NCBI RefSeq assembly: GCF_963678635.1
Contig: NC_087064.1
Location: 39,300,532-39,364,531, forward strand
DNA length: 64,000 nt
Reading direction: 5' to 3'
Source: Symsagittifera roscoffensis
Lineage: Eukaryota > Xenacoelomorpha > Acoela > Convolutidae
Below are positions 50,710 to 63,018 of this stretch, one piece after another; within the stretch, counting starts at the first letter, position 1; every line of letters begins with the position of its first letter. Below the pieces are notes generated by a model, which saw nothing but the letters and a program-made list of their open reading frames with translations, was not told where the DNA came from and did not search any database. The translations under genes were made by a program, and so were the position numbers.

Positions 50710-50802
50710 GAAAAAATTTTCAAACATTTCCCGAACTATTTTTGCAGAGATTTTTTGATAATCTCTGTAAAAATAGTTCGGGAAATGTTTGAAAATTTTT
50801 TC
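50710..50802. repeat. Near-perfect hairpin, 43-bp arms, 7-nt loop
   Basis: Left arm 50710-50752, right arm 50760-50802. 42 of 43 positions pair; the single exception is C at 50746 against T in CTCTGTAAAAATAG, which is a G-U wobble when the opposite strand is transcribed. The loop is TTTTGAT. The inner part is CGAACTATTTTTGCAGAGAT on the left arm. No other copy seen in the window. Confidence 0.95.
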
Positions 50803-53780
50803 AACGATTGTTTTTCGTTTCGAAGTTATTTTTGTAGAAAAACTATTTTTCAATTGCTCTTTTTACTAACTGTTGATTATGCCTTTCTTATTTATTGTTC
50901 AGATCTTTTTACCGCACTCCGTGGAGAAAACGACGCTGATTTGAAAAAAAAACGTATGTTTTTTTTTGAGACTAGTTGGAGCATTCTGTGCTACTTGCAC
51001 AGTATTCGGCTATCCTTGTTTTTCTTTTTTGTTTTCCACGCAAATTGAGGTACCATAAATATTAATTTGAATGGTTCAAGTAATATAGCATATTAACGCC
51101 TTTTTAAACAGGACTCGAAGGAAAAAATTTTCTCCGTCGACAAAGTTAGTTTTTGAAGTTTTTTATCGTCGTTTTGAAAAAAAAAATCAGCAAAAAAATT
51201 TATATCGTTTTCTGGTCATTTTCTCAAAAAATTGTCCAATTTGTTTATTGTATTTTTAGTGTCAAGTATGCCGCAGCTCTGATTTTTGGCTGAAATCCTA
51301 TTATCACACCACGCAAAAACCACGACATAAATTTTTGTGTTTGGAAGTCTATTGTCGGACATTATCACTCGTCGTATAAATTAAAGATTTGCATAGTTCA
51401 TCTATTAAAAATAAAAAATGTACGTTTATTGATTTGATGCGCGGAATTGTTCCCTCTTTTCTCAGAAATAAAAATGGTGTTCTATAGGAACTATTTACCC
51501 AACGAAGCATAGTGTTTTATGAAGATTTTTTTACCTACTTCGCAAATAAAAGTGCGACCATGTTTAAGACCCTTAATGCATAAGCCATTTAATAAAAAAT
51601 GTTGCTTTGTTTTTGGCTAGTTTTAAGTCCTCTTTGAAAAAACATATTGGACAATGTATTGGAATTGTTGTTTCCTGTTTTTTTTTAATCGAAGCTGTGG
51701 AAAATGTTTGCACAAACCGCAGAAAAGTCTTTTTTTTCTCAAAAACTACTGTACATTTACTTAGACAAGCATAGCTTGTGTTATAGTATGATCTATCTTT
51801 TCTTACAACCTAAATCGAAAAATTGCTGCGATGCAATTGTTGCGACAAAATGTGTTCATTTTGAAAGTGTTCATTTTGTTCCGGCTTATAAGTACAGCCA
51901 ATGCTAAGGGTAATAAAACAGACAATTAATTTACAATTAGCAGTTTAGTTTCAAGGTATCATAGATCTGTTGCGTAGAGATAGGGAAGGAGAACAATAAC
52001 AAATCAAGAGGGTTCGAACCTGGGCAGGGTTGGATTTTTGTAATGAACTTTTTCGTTTACTAGTGAAAATGTGTCCGCTCTATAAATTGAGGTTTGTTGA
52101 TCGGTAAATTTCTTTCTCTTCCATATTGACTGGAACTGCTAATTTGTCATAATTGGCTTGCGTCATTTGGCATTTATGTAGAATCGTATTTGGCGTGCGT
52201 CACTTATGAAATTTTGTATACTCAAAAGTTTTACTCGTTCAGTTTTTCACCGTAACGTTATTATCATGTATTTGCTTGTGTATGCGAATTGCAACTTCGC
52301 CTTTATTTTGAAAAATGTACCAGTGCACAAACCTGCAGCTTGTTTTTAACCTTCATTTTTCTCTAGTCTCTTTTCATAATACCCTACGTTCTACGGCCTT
52401 CGAAAGTTTCGATTGGGTGATTTTTGAGCTATTTTAAGGGTTCTTGTTCATTTTGTCAAATATTCAAAGAACAAATTGGAGAATAAGAATTCAATCAAAA
52501 GAAGAAATTAGGAGCAGTTTGTTTCCCAAGCGGTTTTTACTAAATTTCTGTTTTTCTCTTTAAAAAATTATGGCCTGAAACAAGCCCATTTTTGACATTT
52601 TGGTTTTTTTTTTGAAATTTTTCATTCTCTAATTTTTTGAAAACCCAATTATGAGACAAAAAATTCAACTTAAAAAAGCAAATTAAGGGGATTTTCCTTT
52701 CTCAAGCGTCTTTTCTCTAAATTCCGTAGAAAAAAGTTTGGGCCTTCATTAAACCCATTTTTGTTGTTTAAGTTAAGTTTTAAAACATTTTGACTTGTCT
52801 CAAAAACTGATCTGCCAAATTAAAAAAAAAAAGATTTTAACCGAAAAAAACAGTTATGTGAATCTTCCCTGCGCAAGCGACTATTTCCTGCATTTTGAAG
52901 ATCAACAATGTGGCGTTAGAAAATTCCAATTTTTGAAACTTTGATCGTTTTTTCGGAAACTTTTTTTCTTCGAAATTTAACCTGCTGATTCTGAATTTGC
53001 TTATTCATCCAAACTAACATGCAGTTTAGATTTTCTCTGCGTAATCTGTTTTGTTTGTTTTTTGAAATCCTTTATTTGAAAGTTTATCTTTTTTTTAGAA
53101 AATTTTATTCATTCTTGAATACTACTAGCTAATTTTGATAGTAAGGGTTCAACATGAAAATTAGGTAATGGAGTCAAAAAATTGTCTAAGAAGGGAGTCA
53201 AAAATTGTCTAAAAAAGTAAAATATTTTTGATAGCTTTTTGGACACTCTTGGTTTTTTTCGAAAATTACCCAGCCAATTCTGAGATGAGCTCAATTTAAA
53301 AAGCGATTAATATTTTTTGCCTTAAATGAGCAGCTAATCTGCTACTTACAGAGAAAATACTAGAGTTTTCCGTAAAATCTCTTCTTTTAGTTTTTGAAAA
53401 CTGCGCATTTCGGTATCAGTACTATATATTGTTGAAACTATTGAATAAAGATACATCAAGCATTAGTTGGGTCACTAGTTTGCTTCCATATGTGGCGCAG
53501 ATGCGAGGTTGTGGCGCAGATGCGAGGTTGCGAAAAACAACCCCAATCATCTTGTCGCATTTTCTAATCCGGAACCTTAAAAAAAATTTTTTGAAGTAAT
53601 TGAAGTAATTTTCGTTCTGCTTTATCGGTGGCTGCTTTTAGTAAAATTATAAGCGGTCGTGGATCAGTTGATACTCCCAATCTCAAAAACTTCATTAAAA
53701 ATTTTTTCTTGTGTCTTTCAATCTTTTACTCTTTCCTGACTGCATTTTGTATTGCCTGTTGAGATCTCTTTTTTGCATTT
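50803..53780 (+). other. AT-rich intergenic stretch with degenerate tandem repeats
   Basis: No gene recognised. A B-box-like GGGTTCGAACCTGGG lies at about 52012. From about 52500 to 53420 a block of about 180-200 bp recurs with heavy decay; each has a T-run, a CCCAAGCG or CGCAAGCG phrase, CTAAATT and CCCATTTTTG or CCAATTTTTG. A 19-bp direct repeat (GTGGCGCAGATGCGAGGTT) sits at about 53493 and 53512. Confidence 0.5.
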
Positions 53781-53849
53781 TCCTCGCTTGTGTTTGCGAA
53801 GCGCATCTTCGTCTTTGTGTTATTTTTTAGAATCATATTTATCATCATA

Positions 53850-54150
53850 GTCCTTTTCAAATGCTGCAGAAAGATTTCGAAAACCATAAATTATCACTAG
53901 TAAATATTGTAACACAGGGTTCGATTCTACGTTCATTGTTTTCATGCCAATTTCAGACGAGCTATCTGTTGACGAACGCATTAGTAATAATTTACGATTC
54001 TAGGCAGATGACACTGTCAAAGAAACAAATGACAAATGCTCGCATCTGATAAAAACTCTTCGAGCAGTTTTGAAGAGAACTAACAGACGGCTATGCCAAA
54101 ACAAATGGCTCTGCAAAAGTTACTCTCATCAACGAATTTTTTAATTTTGA
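53850..54150 (+). pseudogene. Reverse transcriptase scrap of a second LINE type
   Basis: One frame reads NIVTQGSILRSLF, matching the VPQGSILGPLLF block. About 60 bases later another frame reads ADDTVKE directly after a stop, matching the catalytic FADDT box, then HLIKTLRAVLKRTNRRLCQN. The spacing of the two blocks is normal for a jockey/CR1-like reverse transcriptase. It is a short, frame-broken fragment with no endonuclease. Confidence 0.6.
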
Positions 54151-54943
54151 ATTTAGGAAACTTATATATTGAATCAAAGTTGGGTGCTGGACATCAAGCC
54201 GACGGGACTTCGAACCGAATGGCGAAACAGGGACTTCAGGCTAAAAAAAAAAGAATTGAATACTAGCGAAAAGTGAAAACCATTTTCTCAAAACGGATAA
54301 ACTGGTAGTTTTCATACAATTTTTGCGTTAAAAATTGTTTTCATCATTTGGAGAAGGCTTAAACGTAGCCTCATTTGTGGATTTGTTAGTTTATAACTAA
54401 TTAATTTCAGAAACCGATTCAGTTAACGAACTGAAAGATGTTCCAGTAAAATTTCAGAAACCGTCAGGCACGTGAAAAATAAAATTCGGTTTGCAGTCCC
54501 TTGAGCTTGAAATCTCGTCAGCTGGTTGTCCTAGACACATCAAAGTTGAGCTTACACTTTCATTAAGAAGAAGCTGGGAACACAAACCATTCTCCATATC
54601 TGAAGCAGTCGCTTTCAATAAAGGAATTAAAATGTTAAATCTAGTTTCAAAATCTCAAAAGCTCAAAATCAAATTGAAAAATTTCTGAAAAAACGTATTT
54701 TTTTTATTTCTATAAAAAAATATCAGATAATTTTATCAAGGGGAGAAACTGCCAATCTTGCTCTGTGAGTGAAAATATCGGAAGTGTGAATTTTTAATTT
54801 TGAGGAACTCGAAAACATATATTTAAATTTAAGAGAGTCTTCTCAAATCAATCAGTTTTGAACTCAGGTTAATTTTGCCAGGATATACTAGTCAGGATAG
54901 CAGATTATTAATTGATGTGGGATTGCTTTTCATTATGATTGTG

Positions 54944-56142
54944 TTTACGCTTGCGATTAGCAAGCGTTATCAAATCGGAATGTAAACTTTTTTCGTGTTA
55001 ACAACTTGTTTGACAAAAACACGTGAGTCACCACTTCATTCACGTTCACTCCATTCACGTGCTGTCATGCTCAAATTCTTGAAAATTTAAAGTAACGGTC
55101 TGCTGCTACTACTGACAATACTTTTAAGAAGTTATATCAGTACTTTATGTTGATAACAAAAACAAATAAAACAAAATTCTTGGCTTCTGCGGCGAAACTA
55201 CGCCTAGGATGGCAAAAGTCGTGGGCTCGAATCTAGGCAGGTCTGTTAGTTTAAAGACACTCTATTTCGCTTAAACAATTTTTCGGCCCATCATTTGCTT
55301 GATTTTTTTTTGTCGGCTTTGTTGCCGCATAACAGAACTCTGTTTTACAAAATAGTTAAATAATGCGATAGCTTGGCTTAAATCAAAATTACATGTTTTC
55401 AAATAGATTAGCCAGTTTTATTTAAACCAATTCAAGCATTTTTCTGCCTCACATGATTTTTGAGACAAGTGTTACATCTGAGTTGGTTAAAATCCTGTGT
55501 TCGAATCTGCACAGAGAACGTTCTTTTTTTTCAAATGGGGAAGTTGTCGCTGCAAAAACTGTCGCAATGTCAAGTCTGATTTTTTTTGTCGGATAGGTTG
55601 CATTCGTACGATCTTTTGCAGTGCTCTAATTAATTTTTAATATTGAAAAAATTATGATTTGTTACTGTAATTTGTTTGTTTTACTAAGTGAGTTACTAAG
55701 TTTACATTTCTTTTTTGTTTTAATTTCGTCTAAAACCTTTGGTGGGTTCAATTGTTTCGGCTTATATTTTATCAAATAAGTGATCTAATTTATCTAAGTT
55801 TTTAAAATAAAAAATATTTTTCTATGCTTTTGTTTTCCGAGAGAGAGAACAAAAATATAGATTTCGAGAACTTCCATAAGTTTTCCAATTGAAAACAGTT
55901 TTAGTCAACGAGAGTCGTATTTAATTTTTTTTGGCTTAGTCGTCGCTGAATTTTTGTCTCTGAAAGTTTTTTAAACGCTGTTAATATTTTTTAATAAATT
56001 GAACATTCAGATAATTTTCTGGAATTTTCATAGTTGTCTTTTTTTTTCAAAATACTTTCGACTCAGAGTTTGTTTCTTTTTATGTATGATAGCTTGCAAT
56101 GCCATGTCCATGTAGAATCGCAGGTGGTGCGAGACTTCGCTT
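54944..56142 (+). repeat. Hairpin-ended repeat family, copy 3
   Basis: Left end: ACGCTTGCGATTAGCAAGCG (8-bp stem, compensated change on both arms compared with CCCTTGC/GCAAGGG), then AATCGGAATGTAAACTTTTT and AACAACTTG. Interior: tRNA-like segments with B-boxes GGGCTCGAATCTAGG (about 55224) and TGTTCGAATCTGC (about 55498), and TCGGCTTTGTTGCCGC. Right end: TCGCAGGTGG, TGCGAGACTTCGCTTCGCC, TCTGTGTAC. Confidence 0.55.
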
Positions 56143-59100
56143 CGCCTCTGTGTACATATGATCTGGTTAATTTTAAAAACAATAGGTTTCCTGCATATCG
56201 AAAATAATTTTTTCACTCGAGCTGCTTAAGTCGCTATGTTTTAAAGTGATCAACGTAATAGTCATATGTTGACTCCATGTGACAATCGTAAATGTTAATA
56301 AAGAGCAGATCAATTTTGATAATGACGTAGATCAGAAGTGATCAAGTATAACATCTGGTCGTATGACTGAACTGACTCCTAAAAAAGTTTTCTGGAGTGA
56401 ATCTTAAAGATAGCTTACGACTGTCAGCTAGAAATGAAGTAGGTTTTGAAGTAAAAGTTAAATGTTATAGTTGAATTTGGAGGAATAATGTTTCAGTCAT
56501 GTTTTACGCAATACCGTGACCAATTATTAATTTAAAAATAAACTGTAATGCTCGTAACCTTCCCGTGAAAATGGATCGATTTTGTCCTAGCATAATTTTT
56601 GATTTATCTCACAGTGCGGCTGTTACTCCAAATAAAATAACACTGCTGCGTTTTCAGCAATCTGATCTTCGGATTAAAGTTTATTGAAAAAATTGTCATG
56701 AAATAGTGATTTATCACAGCAATAGCTCTTTCATGAACAGCACATCATCGAGTCTCAGTGCAATATATAGTCAATATTGTGCAATTTTGAAGCCTGGCAT
56801 GATGAGGCAAAAACCATTCCAGAAAAACCATTTGATTATTACTTTTGCAATCATTTTTTGTTTTCGAAACGAGCGTTGAGCTAGAATACTTAAAATTATG
56901 ATGAAGATATTATATTTGAAATAAAACATAGAATCATGCCAATAAGGTATAGAATAGAAAAGATTTGTTTCATTTATTTCTTTAAATATCAAAATAACCG
57001 ACTCGCAGCATTTCAAAATCAGAAATTGCTAAATGCGAAAATTTTTTAAAATCAAAGAACCCGTCGACTTTTCATCAAACAAATACCCAAATCTCAAATA
57101 ACCGGAAACGCATTTTTTCATAAAATCGTTGTTTGGTGAAACAACCTTAAGAAAAAAGTTATGAACCCTGTTTTATCTCTGGGAAATTTCAAAAAACTCA
57201 CTAATGAGTTTTATCTTAAGTTATTTCTAACGGCTCCTTTTCTACACCAACTTGAGAAAAGCTGGAAGGATTTTAGGATAAATTAAAAAAAGTATTTCCG
57301 TTGTATTACATATTTATACATTATATTATATATGCTATTATGAAGTGCACTTTTGTACATTTGTATGTAGGCGAGGAATGACTACCAGCCGATTTTGTTT
57401 TGGATACTGAATGTACCAATAAAAGTGTTTCTCTCTCTCTCAATTTTCAAGTTCTAGATAAGTTATGATTGGTTATGACCAGTTTGTTTATTGGAACTCG
57501 TCAAATCAAGCTTCAATTAAGCTCTAAAGTAAATTAAACTGAAAACTGTAAAAGTCTTGGTCAAAATCAATGGAATCTTATAATTAACCTAGTTCAGTTT
57601 TTTCTGGAAATGGCGAAAAACTTTAAGCTTCAGTGTTCATTGAGTATATTTCGCTTACGAGCTCCCTAATCGCATGATATGTCTTTAATTGTATTCTGTA
57701 GATTGAAACCTCTTTTAACGATACTTTTTGACTGGGTTAATTCAGTTCATCAGTTCAGCGACTCACGTCTGCCGAAGGATCGATTTCTTAGCAACCAAAT
57801 ACCTTTGGCCAACCATCTCTCAACTGAGACTGTTGCGATCATGTTACAAATATTTACCTAGAAAAAACCAGCCAATTTTTTGACACAGCAGTCAATCTTC
57901 CATTTCAGCTATTTTTTTGATATATTAAGCAACTAATGCTCAAGTCTATCGGGTACTCTCATTAATTAAGGAGCTAAAAAACAATATTTCCGATATTTTG
58001 ATCGATGAATAATCAAAATCGTTTCACACAATCCTTATGATGTTAATCCAAGTCCATGAATCTTTGATATCATCGAAAAACCTTATAGAATCTTAGTTTA
58101 ATTTTTACAAAAAAAGTCTCGAAGAAAAAACAACGAGGGCAAAGATTTTTTTCGTTGTTGAAATGAAGAACTAAAACTCAAAAATTTCGAACAGTTTTTT
58201 AGCATTATATTGGATGAAGAATTGAGTTTTGTAAACAAAATTAATGTTTGCACAAAGGCTGGTGGAATTGGCCAATATACCTCTTACGGCATCAATTGCC
58301 GTCAGTGGCGTGTGTTATTTCAGTGAAATTCTTAGTTTTTTCGATCTTAGTTATAGTGGAAAATTTTTGAGGAGATAACAACAAGAAAATGTCAATCTTT
58401 TGAATCGTCAAATAAACTGGGATGAAAATGTTTGCTACATGAAAGAACATTACTGAAAAACCAAATCTTTTAGCTGGAGAAAAAAAAAGAAAAACGTCAT
58501 GCAAAAAATCTAAAATGCTAAACAATTTATCGAAAAATTGATTAATGACAAATTTATAGAAAAAGTAATAAAATTTATTACGCTTACATGAACAAGCACC
58601 AGTTAACAAAATTATTGGGAGGTTTTAACCATGAACTTATAAGTACGCTTTTTTACCTGGTACTTCTGAAAATTGTATGAGAAGAATTTTTCCATAAATA
58701 AAAATATTTGAGTTTTTTCTTAATTTAGTTTCTGAAAATTTTTGTGTTCTGTTCGTATCCGAACACAAGTGACAAAGGCTTTGGTTTACTCTAGATTGGA
58801 GTCTCTAAAAGTCGGACAATTTTGCATTTACAAGGCATAGAAAACGACCTGAATTGCCTTTAAACTGTTCTACATAAATATTGTAATGAAAGTAACAAAC
58901 TTTCAAAAATGGTATATTTGACTTTTTAAATTGTCAGACACTGATAAAGGCATGCGTAAGCATTCCATTCAAAAATGGAGTTTTGAGCTTTTTTGAAAAA
59001 AAATTTTAGGCGAGAAAAAAATCTTGCGTTAGAGTATCCACGACTACGTTATGCAGACAAAAAACTAAACTTTGCATGCAGAATTTTTTTTGAAAAATGT

Positions 59101-60646
59101 TTGTTCGAGTGCGGTCGGAAAAAACAAAAAAACATTTTTTTGTGGCAATAAAAAAATTGCTAATTATACAACTTTTATAAATGAAAATTTGTATGATGAG
59201 CTTTTTCTTACTATTTTTTTTCCTTTTGTTTTAGTGCGATACACCGATTTTTATGCCAAAACGAAATAAAAGTTCTTTAAAAGTGCAATGACCCCATTTT
59301 AGCAAAAGGTACAATTTTTATGACTAGTACTTTTTCATAGACTTAGTTTATGGAATTGTGTGATTAGCATTTTTGGTCTTTGGAGGTCAACCCGGGATAA
59401 CTTTGAGGAATATGCTCGCATTTCCCGAATCAGCTTATATTTTGTAGAGCCTAGGTACAGCGTTCCCGCGTAAACCTCCATCACCAGAAGCGTTAGTCGA
59501 TACATAACGTCTAAAAAAGACCAACCAAACAAAGTTCATTTTTTTCCTGAAGTTTGTTGTTTTGACTTAGTCGGAGTATCGTCACATCAAAAAAAAATTT
59601 TTTGTCTGGCTAAGAATTTGATCAAATAGTTCATAAATGAGAACTATATAATAAGAATGTTTTTATGGCGACATCAATTGTCTTACAAATTCGAAATTGT
59701 GCTCTAAAATTTTTTTCTAGTGCAAAGCTCAAACAGTTGTTATTCAAAATGTTGTTTGGCATGCAAAATAATGCCTTATGTTCTTAACGTAGTCCTATAT
59801 GCAAAAAGATGCACTATTCTCCGTTTCTTTAAATAACTTTCAAAAATGTTTTAAAATTGTGCTTTTTATCACTTGTTTGTAAGCGCCCTGGGCAAGGAGT
59901 GGTTAACTCAGTGATTCAAGTTCAAAAATTAACATCTTCTAAAGTAATTCAATTTCGAAAAATGTTTATGTTCAAACATTTTCTCTCGTTCTCAAATTGT
60001 TTGTGTAACTAGAAGTTATCTCTATTCAAGTCATTTTCAAAGCATTGTACATGCAAGACAGTAATATTGTATCGTGTCTCGGATCCTAAGGGGGTCCTTC
60101 CTAAGGGGGGTCCTCACGCAAAGCAAAATCCGAGAAAGAAGTTCTTAATTTTTCGGAGGACCCCTATCCTTGGATTTTGTATATGAACGTAAGTTCCCAT
60201 CCCTAAAGTAAAATACCCCCTCAAAAGGATCTTGTTAAGCTGAGCATAACAACCGGGAGCCGATACAATAGTTCCTTCTAATTCCCTTTATAGCGGACCC
60301 TTTTCCCGCGATAATTAAAGATGATCGTCCTAATTCCTGAACTTTTCTTTTCGTCTTTGTTTCATGTGAATATCATTCCCTGGCTTTCTTTTTTTTCTTC
60401 GAAGATTTGTCATGCTGATAAAAGTTTGTTATTAAAACTGTACCAAAGGATTTCACACATTTGTTTAAACTAACTCTTGATTTGCGTCAACTAGTTTATT
60501 TGCTTGAAGCTATTTATATTAAAAGAGTGATTGTGCCCAATGCGAATAATTTATCAGTTGTAAACTGGTAAAAACCAAAACATGTGAAATCCGAAACATA
60601 AAAAAGACGAGCAGTAAAAATCATCTCAAAATATATGTTCCAGAAT
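56143..60646 (+). other. AT-rich intergenic stretch, no gene seen
   Basis: Short open frames without family match on either strand. A TC repeat at about 57433-57442 follows CCAATAAAAGTGTTTC, which looks like the 3' end and tail of a retroelement or a polyadenylated transcript. A GC-rich patch with AAGGGGGTCCTTCC near 60088-60175 has internal complementarity to CGGAGGACCCC. Nothing else can be supported. Confidence 0.5.
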
Positions 60647-61350
60647 TTAATGGTTTTTGTTTGTGTTTTCTTGGCGCTGTTTTTTAAATGGTCTTTCTTC
60701 TGAAGCTTCAGATAAATTAATTGAAATATTTACAAGGGGACGATCACAGACTCGGCTACTAGAAGCTTCTTCCTCTCGCAGTTCTGTTTTTGAATAGTGG
60801 CGCTGTAAAAATCCCCAATCCTGAAGTTGAAACTCGGGCGAACTGTTATCAGCTTCATTGTATGAGTTGGCCCACTCGGTGTCCATGTAAATGTTTTCTA
60901 GAAAAGCATTTTGTTTGGCGGCTATATGGTAAAAGGGAACTTTCGAAATCCTTCCGAAAAGGAGAAAGCGTTTTGATTCGAATGGTGATAAAGCAAGTTT
61001 GTTTTGTTTGACTGTCATATTAGATTTTTGAGTGCCTTCTAAACAGAAGCTAAACTATTATTCTTTTCTAGAAAGCAGGGGATAGTTTCAATTCACTTTA
61101 GCATCTCAATTTATACCAAGCAAAATTTCATTCAAATCACCCAAGAGCAGAATACTTTAAATTATGATCTAAAACGAAGAAAAGAGAAGAAATATGTTTT
61201 CAGATAAATCAACGTTTAGGCAAAACTGTAAATGTCCATAAATTATAGCAACAAAATAAGGGGAAAGCGAGGAAGGTAAGTGGTAGTGGTGGTAATTTTT
61301 TTTGTAAAAACGTAGGAATGGGGGTAGAAGGGTGGATTAAGTTGGAAACT

Positions 61351-61623
61351 TTACTTAACATTAAACACGACCGAATATAGTTTCGGTTTTAGGGCAATGA
61401 TTTCCCTGATCGGTTTCCCACCAGCCTCGTCTTTGAATTTCAGCACAACTTTCTTGTTGGTATCGTCGAACAAAAAATGGTCCTCATCATAGTTTGCTTT
61501 TATTTTCTCTAAGTCTTGGTAAACGTCGTCAGTTTTTATGGCATAAATAAAACTATCCGTGTCGGAATATAGTTGTTCCAATTTTAGATTCGGTTTCATT
61601 TTTTGATAATGAAATTGAAACAT
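61351..61623 (-). pseudogene. DNA polymerase piece with motif C
   Basis: The best preserved 90 codons of the polymerase. YSDTDSFIYAI holds both catalytic Asp residues of motif C, and the piece ends PIREIIALKPKLYSVVF, the thumb block. A stop follows in frame. The next matching block (60647-61018, about 124 codons, with a Lys/Arg-rich end FKKQRQ) is separated by about 330 bp. Confidence 0.85.
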
Positions 61624-62208
61624 GAAACGCTTGGCGAGTCTAGGATCGTCGCACTAACTATCATAGGTTTGTCTCATAATATTTTTGTTACTGAAAAGCT
61701 GATTGTGGCTGACTGACCGTCAATGATTTGAAAGCTCTTCATTGTGCTCAGAGCTGTTTTTTGAAGAATATCTATCTCGATCCTTACAATCTTCAGCTCC
61801 CTTCTTCCAAAGTTAGAATCCATTGTCTTACCGAGTGCTGAATTAACAATTAGCTTGTAAAAGTTCACCTAGAATTTATTTATCGCGTGTTTTTGTAGGC
61901 GGGTGTTGAGGTCGACAAAGGGTGCCATCCAGTGACATTGGCGGAACTAAAGAATTTTTCCGAGGCAAGTTATTTTCATTTCCAGCTCGTGGTACATTTT
62001 TAGGGCAGGGGAAGGCAAAACATACCCTTCTTTAGGATGCAAGGTCTGCAGAAGCTTTGGCACTTTTGGCACTGTGGTGATTCCTAATTTTCTCAACATG
62101 TTGACTTGCTCGTTGCTCATTGCACCGATGTCCCATACTTCACGAGAAGAGGCAACAAAGTAATCAGCGAAGAAGTCATAAAGCTCTTCGGGTATGGTCA
62201 AATTAACC

Positions 62209-62418
62209 TCAATTATATACGCCTGAGGTTTCGCTGGTGAGCAGTTTGTCTTCCAATCTATTTTCAACTATTGAAAAATTGTTCAATGGCAAAAAGCAGT
62301 GTTTCATTATCCCCCCGTACAAATTGTTTGCTTCAATTTTGAGGATGTAGCTTGATGGTTCTGAATGCAAAAAATGTCGAGGTATTTGTTGTTTGCTTTG
62401 TAGAATCATTCGCTGCAA
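62209..62418 (-). pseudogene. DNA polymerase piece with motif A
   Basis: Carries the family's motif A block, here ILKIEANNLYGGIMKHCFLP. The first position of the block, normally the metal-binding Asp (DANNLYG in relatives), reads Glu. The frame closes soon after, and the sequence continues in another frame at 62267-61947 with VNLTIPEELYDFFADY. Confidence 0.8.
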
Positions 62419-62998
62419 AGGTTCAGATGTTCACGATCCGTTAAGAGTTTCAGGTCGGGGTTACAAACTTTTAGAAAGGCATCCCAGAAAGGTTACTTGC
62501 CGTAAAGTAACGGGCGCAATCCAGCCGTAATTTTGATAGCAAAATTCTCGAAAAGCCTCAAAAACGGAAACAAGCAATAGCACATCTGTAGTCAAGTACA
62601 AGTCGCGGTAATCACCAAGTGAACCATACTTCACTTCGGTGAATACTCTTAGGGCATGATTGTACTCGCTTCTTAAAACATTCACATCCCCTTCTGTTAG
62701 AAATTGCTTGCGGGGGAAATCGTGTTTCTCTGAATTTTTCGAATGAGTTGAAGTATGAGTAGGGAAAATGCCTTTTCGGTTTCATTATACTGACTTTTTC
62801 AGCGGATTGTCTGTGTTTTTCAAAATAGTTCTGCAGCAGAAAAAACGTTTATTTGGGCAAATTATTGATACGTTCTGCCAACAGCGCTAGCATGAACCTA
62901 TATGAATCGATGAATCTCAAATTTTTCTGAAGAGTTTTTTGATTTTTCCGTTTTTGTCCGTGCACGTTTTAATGTATATTCTGAGATTGTCAAGGATA

Positions 62999-63018
62999 TA
63001 TATATATATATTTTTTTT
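62999..63018. repeat. Short TA repeat and T-run inside the polymerase remnant
   Basis: TATATATATATA followed by a T-run at about 62999-63018. On the minus strand it turns the polymerase frame into a low-complexity Lys/Tyr/Ile tail before a stop, so expansion of this repeat is one cause of the frame's end after FFLQSLAKSDRE. Confidence 0.6.

Noticed and set aside
13155-55515. Functional tRNA genes
   Set aside because: Several A-box and B-box pairs exist, but the acceptor stems and T-arms do not fold well and most lie inside multi-copy repeats.
778-56142. Helitron interpretation of the hairpin-ended repeat
   Set aside because: Helitrons have a hairpin only near the 3' end, followed by CTRR, and begin TC. 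Here there is a hairpin at each end and the sequence after the right hairpin is CTCTGTG; no CTRR end or A-T target could be fixed.
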